DNA of 48,131 nt from Chloroflexota bacterium (GTDB lineage: Bacteria > Chloroflexota > Chloroflexia > Chloroheliales > Chloroheliaceae): assembly GCA_028287745.1 (NCBI GenBank), contig JAQBPB010000001.1, positions 1-48,131 on the forward strand, written 5' to 3'. Position numbers and translations under genes: made by a program. Positions within the stretch are counted from its first letter, which is position 1; each line of letters starts with the position of its first letter. The notes under the pieces were generated by a model. That model was not told the DNA's origin and searched no databases. It saw only the letters and a program-made list of their open reading frames with translations. Shown here piece by piece: positions 16,185 through 24,556 of the stretch.

Positions 16185-19100
16185 CTAATTGTTTTTTGGT
16201 AAAATTACTTCAACTTCACAGCCGGCCGGGGCATGGTATTCAAGGTCAAGCTGCCCATCTTCTTTAAGCCGCCAGGCCACTGAAACCGGCCCATGCGGGG
16301 TTGGGACCGTCCCGTTGGCCCAGGTCAAATGGAACGGTTCCGGCGCAATTCGTATCCGCCGGTAGCCCGCCGCCGCCGGGGTTACGCCCAGCACCCGCGT
16401 GGAGAGGAAGTAAGCCGGGGCCGCCGACCAGCCGTGACACAGGCTGCGACTCCAATGCCCGTTCCCGATAAAGCCGGGGAAGGTTTCCCAGAAAGTCGTA
16501 GCCCCTTTTTCAAGCATGCGGTTCCACTGCTCTCGCAAGATGGTCAGGGCTTCCCCGCTCAATCCTTCGTTAAAGAGCGTTTCCAGCGTAAAGAACAGGA
16601 ACCAGGGGCTGCCCACCGGCACGATTTCGTCTGGGCTGCCGAACGATGCGCGGGCCGGGCTGCTGCCGATAAACTTTCCGGCTTTGGCGGCCAGCACAAA
16701 CTTCATCACTGCTTCACGCCGCTCCGCCGGAACCGCGTTACACTGCAGTACCAGGGTATTGGTCGGCTCGCTGACCCGCTGTTTGCGCTGAAATTCTTCA
16801 AATGTCCCAACCGGGGTGCCCCGTTCCTGGCTGAGTTGGCGGTGCCGGTTAAAAGCGGCTTCGTCACGGACCGTATCCACATAGCCCTGGTGGCGGTCGG
16901 ACCAGCCGTAGGTATTGACTGCCTTGCGCAGCCTATCGGCCAGGGCGGAATGGGCGGCCGCTTCTTCGGGCAGGCCCAGGGTCTCGGCCATGCGGGCGGC
17001 ATAGTCATACGATTGGGCCATCAGGGCCGTGCTGCTGATGACCTCACCATCGCGTTCGAGGTCTTGCGCGGCCCAGTCCACCAGGTTCCAAACATCAGGA
17101 ATATCCAGCAGGTCGCGCTCGGTCAAAAAGCTTTCGCAGCGTTTCAAACACTCGCGCACATCCGGGTAATAGTCTGCCAGGGCTTCTTCGCTGCCGGAGT
17201 GCCAGTAGTTTTCCCAGGCCATCCAGACCCACAGGAAACTCCACATAGGGATTTCATCGAACCAGCCGCTGACAACGTGCGAGGTGGGAATGTGGGTCCG
17301 CATCGTCTGTAAATGGGGCGGCTTTATCTTATTGAGTTCTTCCGAGAGCGATTGCCCGGTCAGGCGCACGCAGCGGTCGGTCAGGTCATAAGCCCCAAAA
17401 GCGACCGCGTTGACCAGGGAGCTGTTCCGGGCATCCCCGACCCAGTAGACCTGCTCGTAGGCCGGGCAATCTACGTAGGTATCCAGCATGCAAAGTTGGA
17501 CCGTGTAAGCCGCTACCTGCCAGATTTTGGTCAGAGTTTCGTCTGAGGCGGCGAACCGCCCCTTTGCTTCCACCGGGTAAGTCGCCAGGAGCGTCCCGAC
17601 ATGCCGGATTTTTAGCGGCCTGTCCAGGTTGCGAAAAGTAAAGGAGCCGTAGCGAAACCCGCGCCGGTAGTGCGAGGTAAAGGTCTGGTGGCCTTCTTTT
17701 GCGACATACCGGAAGCTGTTGCGCAGGTTCCAGGTCCAGAAAATCCCGGCGTCATCGATTCCTTCAAAGAAATTCGTATCAATAACCGCCCCTTCGGGCG
17801 CTTCAATTTCGAACTTTACATAACCTATAATTTCGCGCCCGAAATCAATCAGCATGTGGACATCGCCATCCGGTTGCGGGTTGATAGTGGCCCAATCGGC
17901 GTTATCGTGCAGCAGGGCGGCCGGTTGGACCACCGGAAGCTCTCTTTCTCCCGCAAGTTCGGGCCGGGGTGTCACCCTGGTTATATCGGCTGAACAGAAG
18001 CCGCCCTCTACCGCGTAAAATTCCTGGGTCGCGGTCAGCGCGAAAATATCGGTCTTATTGGCACTGGCCGGGATTCCCAGGCGAGGCAGGTCGGCGGGTA
18101 AGTCATCCAGCGACTTCACCGACCAGGCTTTATCCAGTTGGCCGTTGATTTCATTCAGCGGCGCGATTAAAACCCAGGCCGCACCCGGCACAAAGCGCTC
18201 TGCTGAAAAAGTTAGTTTCCCGGTAGTTTCGAAAAGCAGGGCCGGGGTGGTCATATTCTGGAGCATCAGCAGGTTTGGCCCGGCGTGCAGGTGTATTTCA
18301 ATAGGATTTTCACTGTAATCCAGCTTGTCGTTTGCCCCAAAGACCTGGTTGTTAACTCGCAGGCTCAGTGTTTCGTAGTTGGGGAAATTCCGGATGCGAA
18401 TGGACATATCTTCCGGTGCGGTAATTTCCGTGAAAATCAGCGCGCCGCGTTCGCCTGGTGGGGCGCTGCGCAGGCCGGTCTGCATTATGCCGCTTTCGAA
18501 GCGCATATCCAGCGACCAGAAGTAGCCGGGGGCAACCCTGGCTAACTCGACCGCTTTAACTTCGGTTGGCGCTACATGGTCTTCCGAAAGGAAGGGAATT
18601 GTACGCCGGGTCAGGCCAGTCCAGGGAGCCACGCCGACCGGCCCGATTTCGGCCGCCTGCGGCCACCTTTCACCCTTAAAACCCAGGCTGTCCCACCCGG
18701 CGATTTCCTGGCGGGCATCGTACTGCTCTTCAAAATCGTGCTGAATGGAAATCCGGGGCGCGGCGTTGTTGAAAGTCAGGGCCGGGGTGGTGCGCCACTG
18801 CTTATCCGAGGCCAGCCGGGTTATATTCCCGGCCGCGTCTTCCAGGACCAGTTCAGCCAGAAAACCGGGCTTGCCGTTGATATAACTCATGGTCTGGTCG
18901 TTCAGGTGGTTGACCAGGACCCCGATTGCATTTTCCGCGCCCGCGGCCAGGTGAGCCGTGATGTCATAAACATCATAACCATAGGCGAAGGGAAAACCCC
19001 GGGCCGGGCCGCGCCCGATAAACTGCCCGTTGATAGTACATTCATAGCGCGAGTCGGCAGTAATCAAGAGGGTAGCGCGGTTTAGTTCCTGGTCCGTGCT

Positions 19101-19196
19101 AAAATTGCGCCGGAAGTAGCGCCAGAGGTTGCGCTCGGAAGGGTCATCGCTACCCCAGATCCAACGGGCCTCCGTGGAGAATTCGTTATTCGTCAT
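16185..19196 (-). CDS. Divergent GH78-type alpha-L-rhamnosidase-like glycosidase
   Basis: 1003 aa. The N-terminal sandwich (ARWIWGSDD, YECTINGQFIGRGPARG) and (alpha/alpha)6 barrel match GH78, but the catalytic loop reads VDCPAYEQVYWVGDAR (residues 576-590) in place of the usual DCPQRDERLGWTGD. Glu581 and Asp588 are kept in equivalent places. A C-terminal GVTPAAAGYRRIRIAPEP segment is typical of GH78 C-domains. It is cytoplasmic (no signal). It probably attacks a different rhamnoside linkage or another deoxy-sugar from that of its downstream neighbour. It lies in the operon of the importer encoded at 19408-22895, after a 211-base gap with a hairpin. Confidence 0.85.
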   Translation of the reverse strand: MTNNEFSTEARWIWGSDDPSERNLWRYFRRNFSTDQELNRATLLITADSRYECTINGQFIGRGPARGFPFAYGYDVYDITAHLAAGAENAIGVLVNHLNDQTMSYINGKPGFLAELVLEDAAGNITRLASDKQWRTTPALTFNNAAPRISIQHDFEEQYDARQEIAGWDSLGFKGERWPQAAEIGPVGVAPWTGLTRRTIPFLSEDHVAPTEVKAVELARVAPGYFWSLDMRFESGIMQTGLRSAPPGERGALIFTEITAPEDMSIRIRNFPNYETLSLRVNNQVFGANDKLDYSENPIEIHLHAGPNLLMLQNMTTPALLFETTGKLTFSAERFVPGAAWVLIAPLNEINGQLDKAWSVKSLDDLPADLPRLGIPASANKTDIFALTATQEFYAVEGGFCSADITRVTPRPELAGERELPVVQPAALLHDNADWATINPQPDGDVHMLIDFGREIIGYVKFEIEAPEGAVIDTNFFEGIDDAGIFWTWNLRNSFRYVAKEGHQTFTSHYRRGFRYGSFTFRNLDRPLKIRHVGTLLATYPVEAKGRFAASDETLTKIWQVAAYTVQLCMLDTYVDCPAYEQVYWVGDARNSSLVNAVAFGAYDLTDRCVRLTGQSLSEELNKIKPPHLQTMRTHIPTSHVVSGWFDEIPMWSFLWVWMAWENYWHSGSEEALADYYPDVRECLKRCESFLTERDLLDIPDVWNLVDWAAQDLERDGEVISSTALMAQSYDYAARMAETLGLPEEAAAHSALADRLRKAVNTYGWSDRHQGYVDTVRDEAAFNRHRQLSQERGTPVGTFEEFQRKQRVSEPTNTLVLQCNAVPAERREAVMKFVLAAKAGKFIGSSPARASFGSPDEIVPVGSPWFLFFTLETLFNEGLSGEALTILREQWNRMLEKGATTFWETFPGFIGNGHWSRSLCHGWSAAPAYFLSTRVLGVTPAAAGYRRIRIAPEPFHLTWANGTVPTPHGPVSVAWRLKEDGQLDLEYHAPAGCEVEVILPKNN

Positions 19197-19352
19197 TTTT
19201 TTACATCCTGTTCAGCTTGTGGTTTGAGCAGCGGCCGGCTACAGGTATCGGTTATCTTCGAAATGCCGCCGGTGGGCTAGACCCGGACAATAGAAAACCA
19301 GGGCAACCCTGGCTGCCCGGTTAAGCCCTGCGTCAGACCTGGTATGTGTAAC

Positions 19353-19395
19353 TTGCCAGGCTGGGGATGATTTTCATCTTACACCAGCCTGGCAA
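19353..19395 (-). terminator. Hairpin after the rhamnoside permease gene
   Basis: TTGCCAGGCTGG (19353-19364) pairs perfectly with CCAGCCTGGCAA (19384-19395). The loop contains a further GATGA/TCATC pairing. No strong U tract follows on the minus strand, so partial read-through into the GH78 genes is likely. Confidence 0.55.
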
Positions 19396-19407
19396 ATAAT
19401 GTTTGAA

Positions 19408-20283
19408 CTAGAGACTTACCCCACCGGATAGCCCGGCCATGAAGCGTTTGGCCGTAAAGCTAAAGAGTATGAGCAGCGGTAGGGAGGCCATGACATAGGC
19501 CGAAAAGGTTGCCCCATAGTCGGTAGATGTCGTGGTATTAAAGGCCAATACCCCGATGGAAATCGGATATTTATGGTTGTCAAACAGGGCGATCAGCGGC
19601 CAGATGATGTCGTTCCAGGCGAAAAGCAGGGTGATTATAGACAGGGTGGCAAACGCCGGGAGCGCCAGGGGCAGCGCGATTCTATTAAACAACTGCAACT
19701 CGCTGGCTCCGTCAATCCGGGCAGCTTCAAAATAGGCCACCGGCAGAGTTTCGAAGAAAGTCCGCATTAAGAACATGCCAAACGGAATCTGGACCGAAGC
19801 CCAGGGCAGCACAATCGCCTGGACACTGTTCTGCCAGTTCCAGCTAACAATCTGGGTAAACATTGGAATGACCAGAAGGATTCCCGGCAGCATGATTATC
19901 ATTAAAATCGCAAAGAACAAAATCTCGCGGCCGGGAAAGCGGTAGCGGGCAAAAGCGTAGCCGGTAAGCGCCGATACCACCAGCACCAGCAAAGTTGTAG
20001 GCGCGGTGTAAATAACCGTGTTAATCAGGTTTTCAGAGATTACCGGCCATGATTTACCATAGTTTTCCGGGTGGAGCGGCCACAGCGGCAGCCAGAACTG
20101 GGTAAAGAACTGGCGCGTATCCTTGAAGGAATTCACCAGCACTACCATCAGGGGGATGTAAGTTATAACCGCAAAAAAGGCGAGGATTAAGTTTATAGGC
20201 CAATCTCGCATTATGAAGCGGTTGGTGCGGTGCCTGGGCACCTCAATAGAAACATTTGCCGGTTGCGCATTAGACTTCAACAT
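19408..20283 (-). CDS. Carbohydrate ABC transporter permease, MalG type (rhamnoside importer)
   Basis: 291 aa with six predicted membrane segments and the EAA loop YFEAARIDGASELQLFNRIA followed by LPLALP. A TTG codon at 20286 just precedes the ATG at 20283; AGGAGGG lies seven bases before the ATG, which decides the start. The gene overlaps the end of the MalF-type gene by 14 bases, so the two are coupled. It forms the channel with its neighbour for the binding protein encoded at 21297. The rhamnoside assignment rests on the two GH78 genes downstream. Confidence 0.94.
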   Translation of the reverse strand: MLKSNAQPANVSIEVPRHRTNRFIMRDWPINLILAFFAVITYIPLMVVLVNSFKDTRQFFTQFWLPLWPLHPENYGKSWPVISENLINTVIYTAPTTLLVLVVSALTGYAFARYRFPGREILFFAILMIIMLPGILLVIPMFTQIVSWNWQNSVQAIVLPWASVQIPFGMFLMRTFFETLPVAYFEAARIDGASELQLFNRIALPLALPAFATLSIITLLFAWNDIIWPLIALFDNHKYPISIGVLAFNTTTSTDYGATFSAYVMASLPLLILFSFTAKRFMAGLSGGVSL

Positions 20284-21208
20284 CAATCGCCCTCCTGTAA
20301 CGTGCCGCTAGAATAAAGATACTGAAAGCAAGGGTCACCAGCATAAGAATCGTACCGATAGCCGAGGCATACCCGTATTTACCATAGGTTATAGCCTGCT
20401 GGTACAGATAGAGCCCTGGGGATTGGGTGGCGTTCACCGGGCCGCCGCCGCCGGTCATAATAAACATGGGTGCGAATTCTTGCAGACCGGCATTAATGCT
20501 GAGGATAGCCACGAAGGCCAGGGGGCCGCGCATGGCCGGTAAGTCAATTGCGAAAACCCGGTGGAACCGGCTGCAGCCGTCCAGCAGGGCCGCGCTATTG
20601 ACCTCCTGGGGCAGGTTTTCCAAACCGGCCAGGATTACCAGGAAGCCAAAAGTTGAAATCAGCGGGAAGCCCACGAAAATCAAAGCCCATAAAGCTGTAT
20701 CCGGGTTGCCCAACCAGGCCCTGGTCAGTCCATCCAGGCCGAACAATCTCAAAGTATCGTTGAGCAAACCGATATCGCCCGAGTAAACCCGCCGCCAGAT
20801 CAAAAATACCACCGTGGTCGGGATTACCAGTGGAATGGTAAAAACCACCCGCCAGACACTGCGCATCTGCGTGCTGCGCAGGTTGTAGACCAGTTCGGCC
20901 CCGATTATAGCCATGGCCGTAGTTAGCAGGGTCCGGGTGATGGTATAAACTACGATATTTTGCATTGAACGTAAAAAGACCGAGTCTGAAAACAGGTTAT
21001 TGTATTGCTCAAGACCAATCCAGTTGCTGGCTGATGTACCGTTCCAATCCGTAAAAGAATGATATACCGCCGAAAAAGCCGGGATGTACCGGAAGATTGT
21101 TAAGAGAATAATGGCCGGTATAAGAAACAAAAAGGGTACATAGACCGGTACTGACCCCTTTTTGACCCTTGATTTAATTGCTACTGGTGCTATCGTGTTG
21201 CTTTTCAT
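20270..21208 (-). CDS. Carbohydrate ABC transporter permease, MalF type (rhamnoside importer)
   Basis: 312 aa, with an N-terminal cytoplasmic stretch (VKKGSVPVYVPFLFLIPAII opens the first membrane segment) and about six membrane helices. The ATPase-docking loop is degenerate: NSAALLDGCSRFHRVFAIDL then PAMRGP, so the usual Glu of EAA is replaced by Ser. The MalF-type TGGGGPVNATQSPGLYLYQQ segment is present. The ATG at 21208 is preferred over the TTG at 21211 because GAGG is eight bases away. A strong hairpin separates it from the binding-protein gene upstream. Confidence 0.94.
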   Translation of the reverse strand: MKSNTIAPVAIKSRVKKGSVPVYVPFLFLIPAIILLTIFRYIPAFSAVYHSFTDWNGTSASNWIGLEQYNNLFSDSVFLRSMQNIVVYTITRTLLTTAMAIIGAELVYNLRSTQMRSVWRVVFTIPLVIPTTVVFLIWRRVYSGDIGLLNDTLRLFGLDGLTRAWLGNPDTALWALIFVGFPLISTFGFLVILAGLENLPQEVNSAALLDGCSRFHRVFAIDLPAMRGPLAFVAILSINAGLQEFAPMFIMTGGGGPVNATQSPGLYLYQQAITYGKYGYASAIGTILMLVTLAFSIFILAARYRRAIDVEV

Positions 21209-21230
21209 CAAGTAAACCTCAAAATAAACC

Positions 21231-21267
21231 CTGTACCAGGACCGGTTGATTACCGGTCCTGGTACAG
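21231..21267 (-). terminator. Perfect 16-pair hairpin between binding-protein and permease genes
   Basis: CTGTACCAGGACCGGT (21231-21246) and its exact reverse complement (21252-21267) with a five-base loop TGATT. On the minus strand it is followed by GGTTTATTTT. It probably acts as a partial terminator or 3' stabiliser, giving more binding protein than permease. Confidence 0.75.
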
Positions 21268-21296
21268 TTTATTGAACCTAAAATCGTTTTAATATG

Positions 21297-22895
21297 CTAC
21301 TTGCACCAGTCGTATTTCTGGGCGGTACAAAGGGATTTAGCACCGTCCATCCATACTTTTTGCAGGTTGGCCTTGGTCGTCGCTACGTCGGTCTGGCCCA
21401 GGAAGAAGCCTTGCATCGCTTGCGACCACTTGTTGCCGGACTCCACGGTCAGGCGGCCGTCCGGGTCATTGAACAGGCGTTCCGGCAGCTCAGCGATTTT
21501 CTGGAACCCGGCCATAACATCACCGGATTGGCTGCCCTTGACCATCGGGATATAACCGCCGAAAGCTTTAGCCATCCGGCCGAAGTTCTGAGGAGCGCTC
21601 AGGAAATGCAGGAAGTCCACCGCCAGGTCCAGCTTGCCGCCGCCCGCTTTGGCCGCCGCCTGGGTGATACCGTATTGACCGGCGCTGCTGGGCCCGCCTA
21701 CACGGTAGGCCGACCCGGTGGCGCCTGGAGCATCATCTTTGGTGAACGGAGGCAGGTAGGCTACGCCATAGTTGAACGGAATATTCTTGGCATAGGTTTT
21801 GTTCTTCCAGGTGCCGGTCCAGACCGAGGCAACCTTGCCGCTATAGAACAGCGGGTCCAGTTCGTCCAGGTTAGGAATGCTGGTATAGTCATTTGGTAGC
21901 AGCCCGACATACTCTTTGGACATCTTCAGATAATTGTCCATCCGTGGGTCGGTCGCGTTCAACTTGCCCTCAATAATCGCTTTGGCAACTTCCTCCGGGT
22001 TTAGCTGGCGGAAGGCCGCCGCCGTTTTGTATTTTTCCAGGTAGAAATCGTTGGCTTTGTCGCCCCAGTTGGCAGTCAAAAGCATATCGTCAACCCACCA
22101 CCAGTTCGACCAACCCTGCTGGGCAATATACATACCGAGTGGGCTTACCCCGGTTTTTTCTTTGATGGTCTGCATATCTTTTACATAATTAGCCCAGCTT
22201 TTCCAGGTTGTCGGGTCAACCCCGGCTTTGGCAAAGATGTCCTTATTGTAGTAAAGGCCGGTTTCTACCCAGTCCAGCGAAACCTGGTACCAGTTGTTAT
22301 CGGGGGCTTTAGTCTGGGCAAGCACGTAATCCGGTAACGAGTCGGACCATTTGGCGCTGCCGGGTTGGCCCGCCGCAATGTAAGGATTAGGTGCATTCAG
22401 GTACTGGTTCAGCGGCAGCCACCAGGTGCTGGCGCGCTGGTTACGAGTACCAAACTGCTGCCACATAATTTCCGGGGATTGATTGGCGGCCATCCGGGCG
22501 GCCAGCCAGGTTTCTAGATCGGTGCCGGTCGGAACGGCTGCCACCAGGTTAATTTTGGTACCGGGATGGGCCGCTTCGTATTCTTTGGCGATTGCTGCCG
22601 TCACGTCGGCAGTTTCTTTGTCAGCCGTAGGGTCATAATAAGAGTTAAGGTATACCGATATTTCCCCGCTGACTTTTTTGCCACTGGTTGCGGCAGGCGC
22701 TGCACCTGCGGCGGTCGTGGCGGCAGCGCCCGCAGCGGCGGTAGTGGCCGCACCCGCGGCGGCAGTAGTGGCTGCACCCGCGGCGGCAGTGGTAGCGGCG
22801 GGGGCAGTGGTTGGAGTGTCACCGCAGGCCGCTAAAACCAGGCTTAAAGTAAATAACAGCACCATTGCGGTAGAAACAAATCGTTTTGAAGGCAT
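21297..22895 (-). CDS. Sugar ABC transporter substrate-binding lipoprotein (rhamnoside importer)
   Basis: 532 aa, ATG behind AGGAGGAGG. Lipoprotein signal: MPSKRFVSTAMVLLFTLSLV then LAAC with lipidated Cys24 and GDTPT. Residues about 28-72 are a linker of tandem GAATTAAA units. From residue 75 the family 1 binding fold follows: EISVYLNSYYDPTADKETAD, PGTKINLVAAVPTGTD, LAARMAANQSPEIMWQQFGT and TWKSWANYVKDMQTIKEKTG. Many Trp residues (QQGWSNWWWVDD) suit sugar stacking. It is the first gene of a leftward operon reaching the GH78 genes. The ligand is probably a rhamnose-containing oligosaccharide or glycoside (inferred from context). Confidence 0.94.
   Translation of the reverse strand: MPSKRFVSTAMVLLFTLSLVLAACGDTPTTAPAATTAAAGAATTAAAGAATTAAAGAAATTAAGAAPAATSGKKVSGEISVYLNSYYDPTADKETADVTAAIAKEYEAAHPGTKINLVAAVPTGTDLETWLAARMAANQSPEIMWQQFGTRNQRASTWWLPLNQYLNAPNPYIAAGQPGSAKWSDSLPDYVLAQTKAPDNNWYQVSLDWVETGLYYNKDIFAKAGVDPTTWKSWANYVKDMQTIKEKTGVSPLGMYIAQQGWSNWWWVDDMLLTANWGDKANDFYLEKYKTAAAFRQLNPEEVAKAIIEGKLNATDPRMDNYLKMSKEYVGLLPNDYTSIPNLDELDPLFYSGKVASVWTGTWKNKTYAKNIPFNYGVAYLPPFTKDDAPGATGSAYRVGGPSSAGQYGITQAAAKAGGGKLDLAVDFLHFLSAPQNFGRMAKAFGGYIPMVKGSQSGDVMAGFQKIAELPERLFNDPDGRLTVESGNKWSQAMQGFFLGQTDVATTKANLQKVWMDGAKSLCTAQKYDWCK
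22675..22825 (-). repeat. 24-base tandem repeat coding for the GAATTAAA linker
   Basis: At least three nearly identical 24-base units lie after the lipobox of the rhamnoside binding protein, each coding for Gly-Ala-Ala-Thr-Thr-Ala-Ala-Ala. It is a flexible tether and a possible slippage site. Confidence 0.75.
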
Positions 22896-23012
22896 TCTTC
22901 CCTCCTCCTGAAGGCATGCTTAAAGCAGACTGCGTCAACAAAAAAACGCAGACTTGTTTAAAGTAGCTGTAATACTTGACAAAATTCAGACAGTTTCAAA
23001 GCAGATTAATTT

Positions 23013-23036
23013 ATATTAAAGGTCACCCTTTAATAT
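23013..23036. promoter_or_regulatory. Candidate operator upstream of the rhamnoside operon
   Basis: ATATTAAAGG (23013-23022), spacer TCAC, then the exact reverse complement CCTTTAATAT (23027-23036). It lies about 120 bases before the binding-protein start. It is a symmetric dyad of the kind bound by dimeric regulators; the partner is unknown. Confidence 0.5.
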
Positions 23037-23602
23037 GAAAATCCATCAGGCTTAGCTTTTCGTGGTGTTAGGGGAATTAGAGTGGGTAGATTACCAAAAA
23101 CCTGGGAGTAAACAAGCAAAGCATTGATTACTTCTATCCTTCCCAACACCTTAGTTGGTAAACCATTTTTGCAGACACCGCACCAAAGAGTTTTTTTGAA
23201 TAGCTTTAGTCCTACCAGACGGGCTATCCAGGATTGTCAGGTTTCTTTTCGCAAAGGTATTTTTAGTTTCGTTAGATTTCGAATGTTTACTTTATAACAC
23301 GGCCCTTCTTCTGAGTCAATAGGTTTTGAATTTGTGAAATAAAACACCTTTATTATGGTTTAAAGTATAAAACTGTATTTTTACTTATAAAGATTTGCCA
23401 GGTCAGGGGAGCCTTAGGGGAGTTTAAACGAAAATTAACTCAAATACATACTAAATAAAGAAAAATCTTTAAGTTTGACCCTGGTTTGTTAGGAATTACC
23501 GCACAAAATAAGCACCCCAAAAGTATCTGACCGGCGGGTCATCCGGTTAGTAATTGAATTTCTCACTTTATAACGGGTCACAAAGAAATTTAATCGAAAC
23601 AC

Positions 23603-23631
23603 TTGACAGACGCTTACCTTTTGCTTATTGT
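23603..23631 (+). promoter_or_regulatory. Sigma-70-type promoter of the DeoR-type regulator gene
   Basis: TTGACA (23603-23608), 17-base spacer, TATTGT (23626-23631), about 50 bases before the chosen start. TATAAA immediately after could serve as an alternative -10 with a longer spacer. Confidence 0.55.
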
Positions 23632-23684
23632 ATAAATATATCTAAAACGAAATTAAATGAAACATATTTAAGAACGTGGTTATA

Positions 23685-24470
23685 ATGACTATAAAGCGCT
23701 CAGACCTATTCACCCACGAACGCCGCCAGCAAATAATAAATATTCTTGAAGAGCAGCAGCGGGCAACCGTGCCTGAACTAAGCCGCCGCTTTGATGTCTC
23801 CGAAGTTACTATCCGCAAAGATTTGGCCTGGCTGGCAAACCTGAAGCCGATTGTGCGCACTCACGGCGGGGCCGTACTGGTCAGCGGTAATGGCAATGAG
23901 TTGGACTTCGATACTCGTGAGCGCTTGCAACACCAGGAAAAGGCCCGCATAGGGGCCGCCGGGGCCAACCTGGTAAATGATGGTGAAACTATCGCGCTCG
24001 ACTCCAGTACCAGCGCCCTTTACCTGGCCCGCGCCCTGCGTTCCACCTTCAAAGAGCTGACAGTAGTCACCAATAATTTGCGGAGCGCCATGGAATTGTG
24101 CGGCAAGCCGGGGGTTTCGGTAATTATGTCCGGGGGTATTGTCCGCTGGGAAGCTTATTCGCTGATTAACACGCTGGAAGACTCTATCTTTCAGCATGTC
24201 CATATCAAACGGGCTTTTGTGGGGGCCAAAGGTTTTTCTTTGGACGAAGGTTTGACTGATGTGAACCGCGATGAAGTGCTGCTGAAACGGACTATGGTGG
24301 AAGCCGCCAAAGAGGTAGTTGCTTTGATTGATCATACCAAGTGGGACCGGATTGCTTTAGCTACTTTCTGCAAGACCGACCGCCTCAAAACAATCATTAC
24401 CGATGCCGCCACTCCCAAGCATTTGATAGCCACTGTTCGCGACTACGGCATTGAGGTAGTCATCGTCTAG
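23685..24470 (+). CDS. DeoR/GlpR-family transcriptional regulator
   Basis: 261 aa from the ATG at 23685; a GTG at 23676 would add three residues but leaves no room for a ribosome site. The N-terminal winged helix (about residues 5-60) has RRQQIINILEEQQ and the recognition helix DVSEVTIRKDLAWL, then THGGAVL. The C-terminal DeoRC sensor (about 75-235) has the phosphosugar-binding pattern IALDSSTSALYLARAL, VTNNL and MSGGIVR. Members usually repress sugar operons until a phosphorylated sugar binds. It is divergent from the rhamnoside importer operon, so that operon is its likely target, with rhamnulose-1-phosphate or similar as a possible effector (inference). Confidence 0.93.
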   Translation: MTIKRSDLFTHERRQQIINILEEQQRATVPELSRRFDVSEVTIRKDLAWLANLKPIVRTHGGAVLVSGNGNELDFDTRERLQHQEKARIGAAGANLVNDGETIALDSSTSALYLARALRSTFKELTVVTNNLRSAMELCGKPGVSVIMSGGIVRWEAYSLINTLEDSIFQHVHIKRAFVGAKGFSLDEGLTDVNRDEVLLKRTMVEAAKEVVALIDHTKWDRIALATFCKTDRLKTIITDAATPKHLIATVRDYGIEVVIV

Positions 24471-24530
24471 GCCCGGCCCGGCTTAATTCAGGCCATCCTA
24501 AAACTTCGAACATCCCAAAAACCTTTCCAG

Positions 24531-24556
24531 GCCGGGCGGTAATATTACCGCCCGGC
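24531..24556. terminator. 26-base perfect palindrome at convergent gene ends
   Basis: The sequence from 24531 to 24556 is its own reverse complement (arms GCCGGGCGGTAAT). It lies between the convergent DeoR-type and AraC-type genes and contains the AraC stop codon. On the minus strand CTGGAAAGGTTTTT follows, so it probably ends AraC transcription and may also act on the plus strand. Confidence 0.65.

Larger units (their letters stand above)
22896..23684. other. Long A+T-rich intergenic regulatory region
   Basis: About 790 bases between the divergent binding-protein gene and the DeoR-type gene without a plausible gene. It is clearly richer in A+T than its flanks. It holds the 10-base-arm palindrome at 23013-23036, the regulator promoter at 23603-23631 and two similar 16-base direct repeats at 23587-23602 and 23650-23665. 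No convincing -35/-10 pair was found for the leftward operon. Confidence 0.6.

Noticed and set aside
23528..23541. TGACC-N4-GGTCA inverted repeat as an operator
   Set aside because: Arms of only five bases are expected by chance in a gap of this size.
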